Shown piece by piece: positions 47,577 to 48,988 of a stretch of 48,988 nucleotides of DNA. Source of the stretch: Plantactinospora mayteni (GTDB taxonomy: Bacteria > Actinomycetota > Actinomycetes > Mycobacteriales > Micromonosporaceae). The position numbers and the translations under genes are program-made. The stretch's first letter is position 1. The number at the start of each line of letters is the position of its first letter. Below the pieces are notes generated by a model that was not told the DNA's origin, ran no database searches, and worked only from the letters and a program-made list of their open reading frames with translations. The stretch is from assembly GCF_016862935.1 (NCBI RefSeq), contig NZ_BONX01000073.1, positions 1 through 48,988 of the forward strand. Direction: 5' to 3'.

Positions 47577-48664
47577 CAGAAGATCACCACCGACCGCAGC
47601 ACGTCGCCGTGGTGCATCTTGCCGAACGCGTCCTCCACCTGGTCGAGGGCGATCTCCTCGGTGACGAAGGCGTCCAGGTCCAGCCGGCCCTGGAGGTAGA
47701 GCGAGGTCAGCAGCGGGAAGTCCCGGTCCGGCAGGCAGTCGCCGTACCAGCTCGACTTGAGCGCGCCACCCCGGCCGAAGACGTCGAGCAGCGGCAGGTC
47801 GGGCACCTTCATCTCCGGCGTGGGTACCCCGACCAGCACGACGGTGCCGGCCAGGTCGCGGGCGTAGAACGCCTGCTTCCAGGTCTCCGGCCGGCCGACC
47901 GCCTCGATCACCACGTCCGCGCCGTGCCCGCCGGTCAGCTCCCGGATCGCCTCCACCGGGTCGGTCTCCCGGGCGTTCACGGTGTGCGTCGCGCCGAATC
48001 CCCTGGCCCACTCCAGCTTCCGGGGATCGGTGTCGACCGCGATGATCGTGGTCGCGCCGGCCAGCGCCGCGCCGGCCACCGCGCCGTCGCCGACGCCGCC
48101 GCAGCCGATCACCGCGACCGAGTCGCCCCGGGTGACGCCGCCGGTGTTCACCGCCGCGCCGAGCCCGGCCATCACGCCGCAGCCGAGCAGCCCGACGGCG
48201 GCCGGCCGGGCCGCCGGGTCGACCTTGGTGCACTGCCCGGCGTGTACGAGGGTCTTCTCCACGAACGCGCCGATGCCGAGTGCCGGGGAGAGTTCGGTGC
48301 CGTCGGTCAGGGTCATCTTCTGCTTGGCGTTGTGGGTGGCGAAGCAGTACCACGGCTTGCCGCGCTTGCAGGCCCGACAGTTGCCGCAGACCGCCCGCCA
48401 GTTGAGCACCACGAAGTCGCCCGGCGCGACGTCGGTCACCCCGGCACCGACCTGCTCCACGATCCCGGCGGCCTCGTGCCCGAGCAGGAACGGGAAGTCG
48501 TCGTTGATGCCGCCCTCGCGGTAGTGCAGATCGGTGTGGCAGACGCCGCACGCCTGCACCCGCACCACGGCCTCACCCGGCCCGGGATCCGGTACGACGA
48601 TGGTGGTCACCTCGACCGGCGCACCCTTGGCCCTGGCGATGACCCCGCGTACTTCCTGGCTCAC
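47576..48664 (-). CDS. mscR: S-(hydroxymethyl)mycothiol dehydrogenase (mycothiol-dependent formaldehyde dehydrogenase)
   Basis: 362 residues, zinc-dependent medium-chain alcohol dehydrogenase of class III type. Catalytic zinc ligand Cys39 in '[15 protein letters not shown]' and 'LGHEAAG'. Structural zinc ligands Cys93, Cys96, Cys99 and Cys107 in '[16 protein letters not shown]'. NAD-binding '[15 protein letters not shown]' with Asp in '[11 protein letters not shown]'. It oxidises the spontaneous adduct of formaldehyde and mycothiol with NAD+; relatives also reduce S-nitrosomycothiol. First gene of an operon with the MBL-fold hydrolase. This also shows that the organism uses mycothiol, an actinobacterial thiol. 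Confidence 0.93.
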   Translation of the reverse strand: MSQEVRGVIARAKGAPVEVTTIVVPDPGPGEAVVRVQACGVCHTDLHYREGGINDDFPFLLGHEAAGIVEQVGAGVTDVAPGDFVVLNWRAVCGNCRACKRGKPWYCFATHNAKQKMTLTDGTELSPALGIGAFVEKTLVHAGQCTKVDPAARPAAVGLLGCGVMAGLGAAVNTGGVTRGDSVAVIGCGGVGDGAVAGAALAGATTIIAVDTDPRKLEWARGFGATHTVNARETDPVEAIRELTGGHGADVVIEAVGRPETWKQAFYARDLAGTVVLVGVPTPEMKVPDLPLLDVFGRGGALKSSWYGDCLPDRDFPLLTSLYLQGRLDLDAFVTEEIALDQVEDAFGKMHHGDVLRSVVIF

Positions 48665-48988
48665 GCTGCCTCCTCAAGATCTCGATCCCGATCCGCCGTA
48701 GCATGTCACGGCCGTCCACGCTGCTGACCAGGCTCACCCGCTATGCGGAACGGCACCGATGGCGCGGCGGGCGGACGGCCGGAACACGGCGCCGGACCGG
48801 GGACGGGCGGAGCGCACCAGGAAGTCTGGCAGGCAACGGCGGCATCCGCACCGGCCGGGACGGCCGGCATTTCGCCGGACACCCGCCGCACTCGGGCAGA
48901 TCCCGGACAACGCTCGCCGCCGGCGCGACCCAGCGGGGCGGATCATCGCGCCCGCCATCCCATCCGTGGCCGGATGTCCGGATTTTGG
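48665..48988. other. End of window, no supported gene
   Basis: Contains the promoter region of the dehydrogenase gene. A plus-strand frame from an ATG at 48702 (MSRPSTLLTRLTRYAERH...) is open to the window edge but has poor third-position bias and no ribosome site. It could be the start of a gene continuing outside; I do not call it. Confidence 0.4.

Noticed and set aside
48702-48988. Open frame to the window edge
   Set aside because: Poor third-position bias and no ribosome site. It cannot be judged without the adjoining sequence.

Overview
This is very GC-rich DNA with strongly G/C-biased third codon positions, short intergenic gaps and many GTG starts. The gene content points to a filamentous, soil- or plant-associated actinobacterium, and Micromonosporaceae fits best. 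The markers are a mycothiol-dependent formaldehyde dehydrogenase, an XRE/DUF5753 plus DUF397 gene pair, a TIGR04222 Gly/Cys-rich membrane protein, an ydaO-type (c-di-AMP) riboswitch in front of a wall-peptidase gene, and secreted CBM2/CBM20 polysaccharidases. No rRNA or tRNA gene, insertion sequence, prophage or CRISPR array was recognised, so this looks like chromosomal accessory/arm DNA. The genus is inferred from gene content only.

Layout. 0.1-3.5 kb: a SUKH (SMI1/KNR4) protein beside a truncated reading frame, then an FtsX/MacB-type permease with no ATPase gene. 3.5-16 kb: secreted enzymes and small regulators. These are a riboswitch-controlled coiled-coil M15-like protein, a CBM2 protein of unknown catalytic type, a GH13/CBM20 alpha-amylase with a LacI-type operator, a DUF2269 membrane protein, a PfkB kinase-surE operon, a STAS anti-sigma antagonist, a tiny Asp-rich lipoprotein and a GH74/CBM2 xyloglucanase. 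16-23.5 kb: a large polytopic membrane protein, a triple-BON protein, a LuxR-family large ATPase regulator (LAL/MalT-like) and a secreted trypsin-like protease.

23.5-31.5 kb: the most unusual part. A MerR DNA-binding domain is fused to the second and third domains of the DNA polymerase III sliding clamp. Beside it, a 38-codon frame on the other strand ends in a peptide that looks like the canonical clamp-binding motif (QLxLF). Then come an L,D-transpeptidase, a lipoprotein, a GNAT acetyltransferase, an unrecognised two-gene Cys-rich operon, and the XRE/DUF397 pair. 31.5-35.3 kb: a G5/excalibur surface protein and a patch of poorly conserved genes and gene remnants, including a piece of a treble-clef zinc-finger protein.

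35.3-49 kb: a phosphoesterase and a LysE exporter, a lipoprotein, the TIGR04222 protein, a 24-bp tandem-repeat array between convergent genes, a prolyl oligopeptidase, a CopC-CopD copper protein, a NarL-type two-component pair, a KhtT-N/CBS/NhaD-type cation module, and an operon for mycothiol-dependent formaldehyde oxidation (dehydrogenase plus metallo-beta-lactamase-fold hydrolase).

A recurring theme is in-frame short tandem repeats (15, 18, 23, 24 and 38 bp) inside and beside genes, with 24 bp (eight codons) appearing at four separate places. Most transcription units end in strong GC-rich hairpins, several of them between convergent genes.
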